Assembly (NCBI GenBank): GCA_900547615.1
Contig: URHH01000116.1
Location: 1 to 7,940 of the forward strand
Direction of reading: 5' to 3'
Source: an uncultured Blautia sp.
GTDB taxonomy: Bacteria > Bacillota > Clostridia > Lachnospirales > Lachnospiraceae
Length of the DNA stretch: 7,940 bases
Within the stretch, counting starts at the first letter, position 1; every line of letters starts with the position of its first letter. Position numbers and translations under genes: made by a program. The notes below the pieces were generated by a model. It did not search any database and had not been told where the DNA came from. It was given only the letters and a program-made list of their open reading frames with translations. Shown here piece by piece: positions 1 to 5,394 of this stretch.

Positions 1-13
1 AGAAATGCGATAT

Positions 14-98
14 GCGGAAGTGTCGGAACTGGCAGACGAGCAAGACTAAGGATCTTGTGAGCAATGCGCTCGTGTGGGTTCAAGTCCCATCTTCCGCA
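14..98 (+). tRNA. tRNA-Leu, anticodon AAG
   Basis: This is a complete class II (long variable arm) tRNA. The acceptor stem GCGGAAG (14-20) pairs with CTTCCGC (91-97) and the discriminator is A98, as expected for Leu. The D arm is TCG/CGA (23-25/37-39), and the anticodon stem is CAAGA/TCTTG (41-45/53-57) around the loop CTAAGGA. T33 is base 47, the anticodon AAG is 48-50 and G37 is base 51. The variable arm is GAGC/GCTC (59-62/68-71) and the T arm is GTGGG/CCCAT around TTCAAGT. The 3' CCA is not encoded: the bases after A98 are TCA, so CCA must be added after processing. With A34, presumably deaminated to inosine, it would read CUU and possibly CUC and CUA. The promoter lies outside the window, and the gene runs into the terminator at 103-138. 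Confidence 0.95.
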
Positions 99-102
99 TC
101 AG

Positions 103-138
103 AAAAAAACACCGTGATTATATTCCCGGTGTTTTTTT
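103..138. terminator. bidirectional rho-independent terminator
   Basis: An inverted repeat pairs seven A and CACCG (103-114) with CGGTG and seven T (127-138) around a 12-nt loop. On the plus strand it ends the tRNA-Leu transcript with a run of seven T. On the minus strand the same element ends in seven T and closes the convergent operon whose last gene stops at 177. The 38 bases from there to 177 hold nothing else I can recognise. Confidence 0.88.
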
Positions 139-176
139 GATGCCTTTTATTATAGTTATAAATTGCAGTTTTCTTT

Positions 177-659
177 TTAATCAAGATATTTAATTTCCGC
201 TTCTACATTTCCCCGAATATCTGTATTCAAAACAACATAGCTTGATTTATGCCCTGACTGGCGGGGATATGACAGGCTTCCCGGATTTATCACAAGAACG
301 CCATCTTTTTGTGCAATAACCGGCTTATGCGTATGTCCGAAAAATGCGATCTCGCAGCCTCTTGACCTTGCTTCATCTGCAATTCCGCTTAAATCTATGG
401 AAACTCCATAGTAATGCCCGTGTGTCACAAGAGCCTTTTTGCCGCCTACCATAATCTCCTGCTCTCTTGGCAAATCACAGAAAAAATCATTATTTCCCGC
501 CACAATACAACAGGGACAGTCGGCCAGCGCCTCTATAAAAATTTCTCTTCCCTCTACATCTCCGCAATGTATCAGTCTGTCAAAAGGCGCCTCTCTCTCC
601 ACCGTCTTTTCCAGTTCTCTGTCTCTTCCGTGGGTATCGCTTACAACCAAAATCTTCAT
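177..659 (-). CDS. YfcE/MJ0936-family metallophosphoesterase (YsnB-like)
   Basis: A 160-residue calcineurin-like phosphoesterase of the small single-domain YfcE/MJ0936 group, which hydrolyses phosphodiesters or phosphomonoesters using a two-metal centre. The metal-binding motifs are all present: SDTHG (D8, H10), HCGD (D34), GNND (N56-D58), THGH (H80, H82) and GHTH (H109, H111), followed by NPGS (125-128). The length is normal for the family, there is no signal peptide, and it should be cytoplasmic. The start overlaps the rdgB stop by 4 nt (ATGA), which suggests translational coupling. An SD, AAGGAAG, lies inside the rdgB end. In Bacillus subtilis the same pair occurs as ysnA–ysnB, so a role tied to RdgB is plausible, but the natural substrate is unknown. 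It is the last gene before the shared terminator. Confidence 0.92.
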   Translation of the reverse strand: MKILVVSDTHGRDRELEKTVEREAPFDRLIHCGDVEGREIFIEALADCPCCIVAGNNDFFCDLPREQEIMVGGKKALVTHGHYYGVSIDLSGIADEARSRGCEIAFFGHTHKPVIAQKDGVLVINPGSLSYPRQSGHKSSYVVLNTDIRGNVEAEIKYLD

Positions 660-1240
660 AAGAGCTCTTCCTTTATGGCGCGGAGCGCTTTTCCTCTGTG
701 GCTGATTTTATTTTTTTCTTCCATAGAAAGCTCTGCGGAGGAGCAGCCATATTCCGGAAGATAGAAAATCGGGTCATAGCCAAAACCGTTTTCTCCCGCT
801 TCTTCATAGCCAATGCGGCCTTCCATCGTCCCTCTTACTGTCTTTACAGTTCCATCCGGAAAAGCCGCTGCAATAGCGCACACAAAGCGCGCGGTACGTT
901 TTTCATCCGGTACGCCTTCCAGGCGCTCGATCAGATTTGCATTTTTAATGCGATAAGAAGTATCTTCTCCCATGTATCTCGCAGAGTAAATTCCAGGTTC
1001 TTTATTCAGATAATCAATCTCCAGACCGGAATCGTCTGCCAGAGCAATTTCTCCTGTCAGTTCACATACAGTTTTCGCCTTAATAACCGCATTTTCTTCA
1101 AATGTTTTTCCGTCCTCCACAATGTCAGCTTCCACGCCTGCTTCCTTCATAGAAAGCACTTCTGCATCAAGATCTTTTAAGATCTCACGGATTTCCTTCA
1201 TTTTTCCTGCATTTCCCGTTGCAAAAATAATTTTCCTCAT
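656..1240 (-). CDS. rdgB: XTP/dITP diphosphatase (RdgB/HAM1 family)
   Basis: A 194-residue Ham1/RdgB nucleoside triphosphate pyrophosphatase. It splits XTP, ITP and dITP to the monophosphate and pyrophosphate, keeping deaminated purines out of DNA and RNA. Visible landmarks are the N-terminal ATGNAGK (7-13) nucleotide-binding strand, FEENA (47-51), the catalytic ADDSGL (68-73), YSARY (85-89), the NGFGYDP signature (151-157) and ISHRGKAL (179-186). Length and order are standard for the family. The start is set by AAAGGAGAG about ten bases upstream, which lies over the end of the methyltransferase gene. That gene's stop codon falls inside the spacer, leaving only 7 nt between the genes. The 3' end overlaps the phosphoesterase start by 4 nt. 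Confidence 0.97.
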   Translation of the reverse strand: MRKIIFATGNAGKMKEIREILKDLDAEVLSMKEAGVEADIVEDGKTFEENAVIKAKTVCELTGEIALADDSGLEIDYLNKEPGIYSARYMGEDTSYRIKNANLIERLEGVPDEKRTARFVCAIAAAFPDGTVKTVRGTMEGRIGYEEAGENGFGYDPIFYLPEYGCSSAELSMEEKNKISHRGKALRAIKEELL

Positions 1241-1247
1241 ATCATTC

Positions 1248-2402
1248 TCACTCTCCTTTGTTTCTTTTCGGCGGACGCGGTCCGAGAAACTGATAATAAT
1301 ATGTTTTCAGCATACCGTTATAAATTTTTCTGTTTTTATCCGCTTTTTTTCCAATATCAAGCTCTGCTTTATCATAAGAAGTAATTAAATACATAGACCA
1401 CTTGTCAAGACGGTTATAGCTCTCTCCAATTTCTCTGTAAAGTGCTGGGAGCGCTTCTTTTTCTTCCAGTCTCTCTCCATAAGGTGGATTGGTAATAATA
1501 AATCCGTAAGGTTTGGGATGACGCAATTCTTTTACAGGTCTTTGCTGGAAATGAATCAGCTTGTCCACGCCCGCCATTTTTGCATTTGACCTTGCAGCCC
1601 GCAGAGCCTCCGGATCAATATCAAATCCCTGAATATCCGTATCCACATTTAAGTTTACCCTGTCCTGTGCCTCCTCAAGAGCCTCATACCAGCATTTTCT
1701 CGGGACAAGATGTTTCCAGTCCTCCGCAAGAAAAGAACGGTTCATGCCCGGCGCAATATCCGCAGCCATCATAGCCGCCTCGATTGGAAAAGTTCCGCTT
1801 CCGCAGAAAGGATCTACAAGGATTCTGTCCTTATTCCACGGAGTCAGCATAATAAGGGCAGATGCCAGAGTTTCCGTAATCGGCGCTTTCACCGTCATCT
1901 GGCGGTATCCTCTTTTATGAAGGGAAATGCCGGAAGTATCGATTCCAATGGTGGCAACGTCTTTCATAAACGCCACACGAATAGGAAAGCTTGCTCCGTC
2001 CTCCTGAAACCAGGAAATTCCGTATACGCCTTTTAAACGCTCCACAATCGCCTTTTTCATAATAGACTGTATATCGGAGGGGCTGAACAGCTTGCTCTTT
2101 ACAGAGTTTGCCTTTGCCACCCAGAATTTCCCGTCTGAGGGAATAAATTTTTCCCAGGGAAGATCCTTCGTCTTATCAAACAGCTCCTCAAATGTAGTTG
2201 CCTTCACCTCTCCTACTTTAAGAAGAATCCTCTCCGTTGTACGGAGAAACATGTTTGCATCTGCAATCCCCTGCGCATCTGCAAGAAATGTAACTTTTCC
2301 GTCTTCTACTTTACTGATCTCATATCCCAGATCCAGGATTTCTCTTTTTAATACTGCTTCCAGTCCAAAATGACAGGGCGCAATCAGTTCCCATTTTTCC
2401 AT
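1248..2402 (-). CDS. THUMP-domain class I SAM-dependent RNA methyltransferase (RlmL/YpsC-like)
   Basis: A 384-residue COG0116-type methyltransferase, expected to make N2-methylguanosine in 23S rRNA in the manner of the N-terminal half of E. coli RlmL. Residues about 45-155 form the THUMP-type RNA-binding region, preceded by the short N-terminal ferredoxin-like part (CHFGLEAVLKREI, 10-22). The Rossmann methyltransferase domain shows motif I DPFCGSGTF (197-205), motif II GFDIDPEAL (259-267) and the catalytic motif IV TNPPYGERL (304-312), the form typical of exocyclic-amine methylation of guanine. It lacks the C-terminal RlmK half found in enterobacterial fusions, as is normal in Firmicutes. The start has a good SD (AGGGAGGA). 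The C terminus is basic (RPPKRNK). The exact target base is inferred from family only; the bacterial TrmN/Trm14 tRNA methyltransferases are the alternative. Confidence 0.93.
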   Translation of the reverse strand: MEKWELIAPCHFGLEAVLKREILDLGYEISKVEDGKVTFLADAQGIADANMFLRTTERILLKVGEVKATTFEELFDKTKDLPWEKFIPSDGKFWVAKANSVKSKLFSPSDIQSIMKKAIVERLKGVYGISWFQEDGASFPIRVAFMKDVATIGIDTSGISLHKRGYRQMTVKAPITETLASALIMLTPWNKDRILVDPFCGSGTFPIEAAMMAADIAPGMNRSFLAEDWKHLVPRKCWYEALEEAQDRVNLNVDTDIQGFDIDPEALRAARSNAKMAGVDKLIHFQQRPVKELRHPKPYGFIITNPPYGERLEEKEALPALYREIGESYNRLDKWSMYLITSYDKAELDIGKKADKNRKIYNGMLKTYYYQFLGPRPPKRNKGE

Positions 2403-2420
2403 CTCTTTTTCCTCCCTGTC

Positions 2421-2963
2421 TTATAACTGAATGCTCTTCACAACATTGCCGTAAAAATCTTTGATCTCAAACAGACCGTTTTCCAAAACTGCATATGTAG
2501 GCGGATTTCCTTCTTTCGGAATCGAAACTGAACCAGGATTCAGCCATATATAATCTCCCATATTTTCTGCTTTTAAGACATGAGTATGACCGTGGATCAG
2601 AATGTCGCCTTTTTTCAGAGGAGGCAGATGGTCTGTGTTATACACATGACCGTGAGTCGCAAAAAAAGTTTTCCCCTCAATTACAAGCACACAATAATCA
2701 GCCAGCACAGGAAACTCCAGCACCATCTGGTCCACCTCTGCCTCGCAGTTTCCTCTCACTGTATAAATCTCATCTTTTTTATCATTTAACATGGCAATGA
2801 CTTCTTTTGGTGCATACTCCTTTGGAAGATCATTTCTCGGTCCGTGATAAAGCAGATCTCCGAGAAGCACAAGGCGCTCCGCCCCCTCTTCTCTGTACGC
2901 CTCCAGCATTTTCCGACAGAAATATGCAGAACCATGTACATCTGATGCAAACATGTATTTCAT
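2421..2963 (-). CDS. yfcE: YfcE-type phosphodiesterase
   Basis: A 180-residue metallophosphoesterase close to E. coli YfcE, a manganese-dependent phosphodiesterase active on model substrates and of unknown natural role. Metal ligands are in SDVHG (D8, H10), LGDLLYHGPRN (D36; the HGPRN stretch is specific to this subgroup), GNCE (71-74), THGH (H104, H106) and GHTH (H126, H128), followed by NPGS (142-145). Length is that of the family and no signal peptide is seen. The SD is AGGAGAG, nine bases before ATG. It lies 52 nt downstream of the rhodanese gene and 18 nt before the methyltransferase gene. It is clearly distinct from the 160-residue phosphoesterase at the end of the same run, with a longer insertion after the GD motif, so the run carries two members of one superfamily. 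Confidence 0.93.
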   Translation of the reverse strand: MKYMFASDVHGSAYFCRKMLEAYREEGAERLVLLGDLLYHGPRNDLPKEYAPKEVIAMLNDKKDEIYTVRGNCEAEVDQMVLEFPVLADYCVLVIEGKTFFATHGHVYNTDHLPPLKKGDILIHGHTHVLKAENMGDYIWLNPGSVSIPKEGNPPTYAVLENGLFEIKDFYGNVVKSIQL

Positions 2964-3005
2964 ATTATTTTTCTCTCCTGTTCTGAATAATTACTTTCTT
3001 ACTAC

Positions 3006-3032
3006 ATTATCATGCTTAACGGGAAATTACAA
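3006..3032 (-). promoter_or_regulatory. weak candidate promoter before yfcE
   Basis: On the minus strand GATAAT (3006-3011) resembles a -10 box and TTGTAA (3027-3032) a -35 box, with a 15-nt spacer that is shorter than ideal. It would start transcription about 35 nt upstream of the yfcE ATG and overlaps the 3' end of the rhodanese gene. It could let the yfcE–methyltransferase–rdgB run be transcribed apart from the rhodanese gene. Read-through from the promoter at 3348-3376 is equally possible. Confidence 0.25.
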
Positions 3033-3327
3033 GATTTCTTCCTCTATATGCGGCAAATCCGCCGATTACACTCCTTGTTCTGTATCCCTTTGCCCCGAGA
3101 AGCTTTGCAGCTTTTAAACTGGATCCGCCTCTCTCGCAGTACAGAACAAGGATTTTATCTTTTGGAAAAGCATAACCCTCTTCTATTTCCTGATAAGAAA
3201 TATTTTCTGCCCCCTTCACATGAGCGGCACGATATTCCTCTTCTCTTCGCATATCTATAATAAGAGCGTCTGCCCGATTCACATAATAGTCCAGCATTTT
3301 TGCTGAAATCGTTTCCACCCGAAACAT
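3016..3327 (-). CDS. single-domain rhodanese-like protein
   Basis: A 103-residue rhodanese (sulfurtransferase-type) domain standing alone. The fold is visible as LIIDMRREEEY (22-32), AAHVKGAENI (34-43) and the active-site loop LYCERGGSS (62-70), with the catalytic cysteine at C64 that would carry a persulfide. Next comes a helix KAAKLLGAKGY (72-82) and the closing VIGGFAAYRG (87-96). Length is typical for a GlpE/PspE-size cytoplasmic domain, and there is no signal peptide. The start is fixed by AAAGGAG six bases upstream. Because the Cys loop is intact, a sulfur carrier or transferase role is likely, but the partner cannot be inferred. It is the first gene of the left-hand run and is preceded by a TATAAT box. 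Confidence 0.9.
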   Translation of the reverse strand: MFRVETISAKMLDYYVNRADALIIDMRREEEYRAAHVKGAENISYQEIEEGYAFPKDKILVLYCERGGSSLKAAKLLGAKGYRTRSVIGGFAAYRGRNLVISR

Positions 3328-3347
3328 GAAAAACTCCTTTTTTATCT

Positions 3348-3376
3348 ATTATATGATGCGCACAGCATTGTGGAAG
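3348..3376 (-). promoter_or_regulatory. candidate promoter of the rhodanese gene
   Basis: A perfect TATAAT (3348-3353, minus strand) lies 20 nt upstream of the rhodanese start codon. The -35 position, 17 nt further upstream, reads CTTCCA and matches the consensus poorly. The -10 context CATATAAT also fits the mother-cell sigma-E -10 pattern, but no sigma-E -35 is visible, so a vegetative promoter is the simpler reading. It lies just downstream of the terminator of the preceding gene. Confidence 0.45.
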
Positions 3377-3401
3377 CAGGAAGTACAAAACAATTCGTCA
3401 G

Positions 3402-3427
3402 AAAAAAGGACGGCTTTACGCCGCCCT
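3402..3427 (-). terminator. rho-independent terminator of the small Asn-rich gene
   Basis: On the minus strand AGGGCGGC (3420-3427) pairs with GCCGTCCT (3407-3414) around a five-base loop, with one G·U pair. It is followed by a T run (3402-3407). It starts only ten bases after the stop codon of the 57-residue gene, which supports that gene being a separate transcription unit. Confidence 0.9.
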
Positions 3428-3437
3428 CCTCTTTGTT

Positions 3438-3611
3438 TTAGTATCTGTTTTTGGAATTTTCTGTTTTATCCTGTGCATTTTTGCCGTAATTGCAGTTGCG
3501 GCTGTTCTGCTCATTTTTCGCATTTCTGGAATTCTGCTCGTTCATTTCGTTTTTATTGGAATTCGCTGCTGTTCTTAAATTTTTGTTTTCAGATTCGTAA
3601 TTTTTTGCCAT
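3438..3611 (-). CDS. 57-residue Asn-rich small protein, probable forespore gene
   Basis: I do not recognise the family with certainty. The product is 57 residues, 16 of them Asn, basic overall (11 Lys/Arg against 7 Asp/Glu), with no hydrophobic stretch, no signal peptide and one Cys (C40). Asn falls at every third position from N21 to N39 (NEM-NEQ-NSR-NAK-NEQ-NSR-N). The seven-residue unit NEQNSRN occurs twice (24-30 and 33-39), and five of its seven codons differ only synonymously. The ribosome binding site AGGAGGG lies eight bases before ATG. A sigma-G-like promoter (3656-3684) lies upstream, and a strong terminator follows directly. Small, polar, Asn-rich proteins under forespore control suggest a small acid-soluble or spore-core protein, but the alpha/beta SASP signature and GPR cleavage motif are absent. 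That the gene is real seems likely; its function is inference. Confidence 0.8.
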   Translation of the reverse strand: MAKNYESENKNLRTAANSNKNEMNEQNSRNAKNEQNSRNCNYGKNAQDKTENSKNRY

Positions 3612-3655
3612 TTTAATAGCCCTCCTGATACAATAATTTTGTTCCTTACACTGGT

Positions 3656-3684
3656 TATTATGTCAAAAAGTCAGGAGAATATTC
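3656..3684 (-). promoter_or_regulatory. candidate sigma-G (forespore) promoter
   Basis: On the minus strand GAATA (3680-3684) and CATAATA (3656-3662) are separated by 17 nt. Both boxes fit the Bacillus sigma-G consensus as I recall it (GHATR, about 17-18 nt, CATNHTA) at every defined position. A start about seven bases downstream of the -10 would leave a leader of roughly 38 nt before the Asn-rich gene. A TTGACA overlapping this site has no -10 box at the right distance, so a vegetative promoter is less likely. The AT-rich context makes chance matches possible. Confidence 0.55.
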
Positions 3685-3800
3685 AGCAAAATATTATTGC
3701 TTTTTTTTCCAGTTTATATTATAATTGTTGTTGTAAAAAGAATTTACCCTTCAAAAATTTTTTTTACATAACCCCTTATTTAATTATTTATACTCCCCTC

Positions 3801-3833
3801 GAAATACCCGGTAGCTCCCCTACCGGGTATTTC
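3801..3833. repeat. perfect 14-bp inverted repeat (hairpin)
   Basis: GAAATACCCGGTAG (3801-3814) and CTACCGGGTATTTC (3820-3833) are exact reverse complements around a CTCCC loop. There is only a weak T-rich stretch on the plus side (TCTTTGT) and none worth the name on the minus side. It could be a second, back-up terminator for the sugar operon, an RNA-stabilising hairpin or a dispersed intergenic repeat. No gene on the plus strand points into it. Confidence 0.8.
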
Positions 3834-3854
3834 TCTTTGTATATACTGTCAGAT

Positions 3855-3902
3855 AAAAAACACCGCACAAAATCGGTTTTTCACATTCCAATCCTGTGCG
3901 GT
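3855..3902 (-). terminator. terminator of the sugar operon
   Basis: On the minus strand ACCGCACA (3895-3902) pairs with TGTGCGGT (3862-3869), followed by G and a run of six T. The 25-nt loop can fold a further ATTGG/CCGAT stem with one G·U pair. It starts six bases after the stop codon of the glycoside hydrolase gene. Confidence 0.85.
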
Positions 3903-3908
3903 ATCTGA

Positions 3909-5384
3909 TTATTTCGTTATTTCCACATCATATATTTCCACTTTCGCATCTTGAGCAAGTATACCAATCTCATATTCAGGTTTTGCATAAATGCGGTATG
4001 TAAAAGCAATCTGCTCTCCTGCAAAAATTTCTACCATATCATGCTCCACAAAAATTTTAATGTCTACAGGTTCTCCTTCCTTAATAAGAAATGGCTTTTC
4101 ACAGACACGAATCCCATCTGGTCCCGGTTCTGTTGCCGGAGGAACCGCCTGACAGGACTGTTCCCAGAACGGGTCTGTGCCCATAGGAAGCGAAAGAAGA
4201 GACACCCGATTCATTGCAACATCAAACTCAAGAAGAAGACAGCCGCTTGCTTCTTTGTCCGACTTCAGCAGGATTCCAAAATGGTCATATACCTCCCTTG
4301 GAAGAATCTTGCACTTAAAGAGAAAGCTTTCTTCCTTATGTTCCAGAAAGCCATACGTACATGTGCCCACAGAATCCAATTCGAAAGCATTATTTCCATA
4401 CTGTCTGCTATTCCCCATAACAGGCAAATATTTCCAAATTACCGGTTCAGAAAATGCCTCAACATATTCCTGCGGCACTTTTACATCGAGTTCTCCATTT
4501 TCTGTAGCCACAACCTCGTGAGGGATACAAAACGCCCCTCCCCAGTACCACTCTCCTCTGTCGCTTCTTTCTGCCCTGTCATGTGCCCAGGCAAAATAAA
4601 ATCTTCTGCCATTGTCATCTTCCATTGATTTTGCGGCATAAAATCTTCTTCCTCCGATTCCGTCCTTTTTCGGCTTTCTCCAGGGTCCAAAAGGAGATTT
4701 TGACACACGGTAAATCGTATTTACAAACTCTGAAAATCTGGAATAAGAAAGATACCAGTTCTCTCCGATTTTGTACATTTCGCAGCACTCCGGACAATTC
4801 GTATGTCCCGGGGCGTAGATCGGTCCATAATATTCCCAGTTTACAAGGTCTTTGGAACGATAAAGTACAATACAGCCTCTTCTTGTAACCGGCATATCCA
4901 GTTTTCTTGCAGAAATTAAAATCCAGTAATTTTTATCTTCTTCATTATAAAAAACGTACGGGTCGCGCCAGTCCAGTTTTTCATAAAACTCGATCATAGG
5001 CGTAATCACCGGGTTTCCCGGATCCTTTGTCCAGGTTATGCCATCTTCACTTGTTGCATGGCAAATCGTTTGCTGATACTCTGCCGTCAGACAATATCCT
5101 GTATAAAAAGCGTGATACTTTCCCTCTCCATATATTACAGAGCCCGTCCACACGCCGGAGGCATCCGGTTCATCTCCCTCTCCCGGATAAAGAGCTGCCG
5201 GAAGCTCTTTCCAGTGTACAAGATCATCGGAAACACAGTGACTCCAGGTTGTACGAAGTCTCGCAGGATAAACAGTCGTCCCAGGCGGCGGTGTCAGAGA
5301 AAAAATATGGTACTGCCCATTATGATAAAAAGGAATGGCATCTCCTGTTGAATCTGCAAATGACATTTTTCTGAAAATTTTCAT
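3909..5384 (-). CDS. cytoplasmic GH32-type glycoside hydrolase (variant nucleophile motif)
   Basis: A 491-residue family-32 enzyme, the group that hydrolyses beta-fructosides such as sucrose, inulin-type oligosaccharides and levan. The N-terminal five-bladed propeller spans about residues 8-310. It carries the candidate nucleophile D15 (GDAIPFYHNG) in place of the usual WMNDPNG, then SGVWTGS (76-82), the transition-state WRDP (139-142) and the acid/base region CPECCEMYKI (197-206, probably E199). The C-terminal beta-sandwich (about 330-491) ends with the familiar IKIFVEHDMVEIF (442-454) and AFTYRIY (460-466). There is no signal peptide, so the substrate must be imported, which fits the ABC genes immediately upstream (10-nt gap). 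The SD GAGGAT overlaps the permease stop. Beta-fructofuranosidase is the default reading; the altered first motif makes the specificity uncertain. A GH43/GH62-like specificity is less likely because of the C-terminal domain. Confidence 0.85.
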   Translation of the reverse strand: MKIFRKMSFADSTGDAIPFYHNGQYHIFSLTPPPGTTVYPARLRTTWSHCVSDDLVHWKELPAALYPGEGDEPDASGVWTGSVIYGEGKYHAFYTGYCLTAEYQQTICHATSEDGITWTKDPGNPVITPMIEFYEKLDWRDPYVFYNEEDKNYWILISARKLDMPVTRRGCIVLYRSKDLVNWEYYGPIYAPGHTNCPECCEMYKIGENWYLSYSRFSEFVNTIYRVSKSPFGPWRKPKKDGIGGRRFYAAKSMEDDNGRRFYFAWAHDRAERSDRGEWYWGGAFCIPHEVVATENGELDVKVPQEYVEAFSEPVIWKYLPVMGNSRQYGNNAFELDSVGTCTYGFLEHKEESFLFKCKILPREVYDHFGILLKSDKEASGCLLLEFDVAMNRVSLLSLPMGTDPFWEQSCQAVPPATEPGPDGIRVCEKPFLIKEGEPVDIKIFVEHDMVEIFAGEQIAFTYRIYAKPEYEIGILAQDAKVEIYDVEITK

Positions 5385-5394
5385 ATTCTTATCC

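Noticed and set aside
3326..3616. Plus-strand 96-codon open frame opposite the Asn-rich gene
   Set aside because: It is rich in Phe, Cys and Ser as expected from the antisense of Asn/Lys/Glu codons, has no SD, and covers the terminator and rhodanese promoter of the minus strand.
3664..3669. TTGACA on the minus strand as a vegetative -35 box for the Asn-rich gene
   Set aside because: The position 17 nt downstream reads AACAAA, and no acceptable -10 lies at 16-18 nt. The overlapping sigma-G pattern explains the site better.
3639..3908. Plus-strand 89-codon open frame in the gap between the sugar operon and the Asn-rich gene
   Set aside because: There is no SD before either ATG, its composition is that of AT-rich spacer, and it runs through the sigma-G-like boxes, the inverted repeat and the sugar-operon terminator on the other strand.
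3951..4628. Plus-strand 225-codon open frame inside the GH32 gene
   Set aside because: It is antisense to a gene with clear family motifs. Its own translation shows no domain-like pattern and no ribosome binding site.
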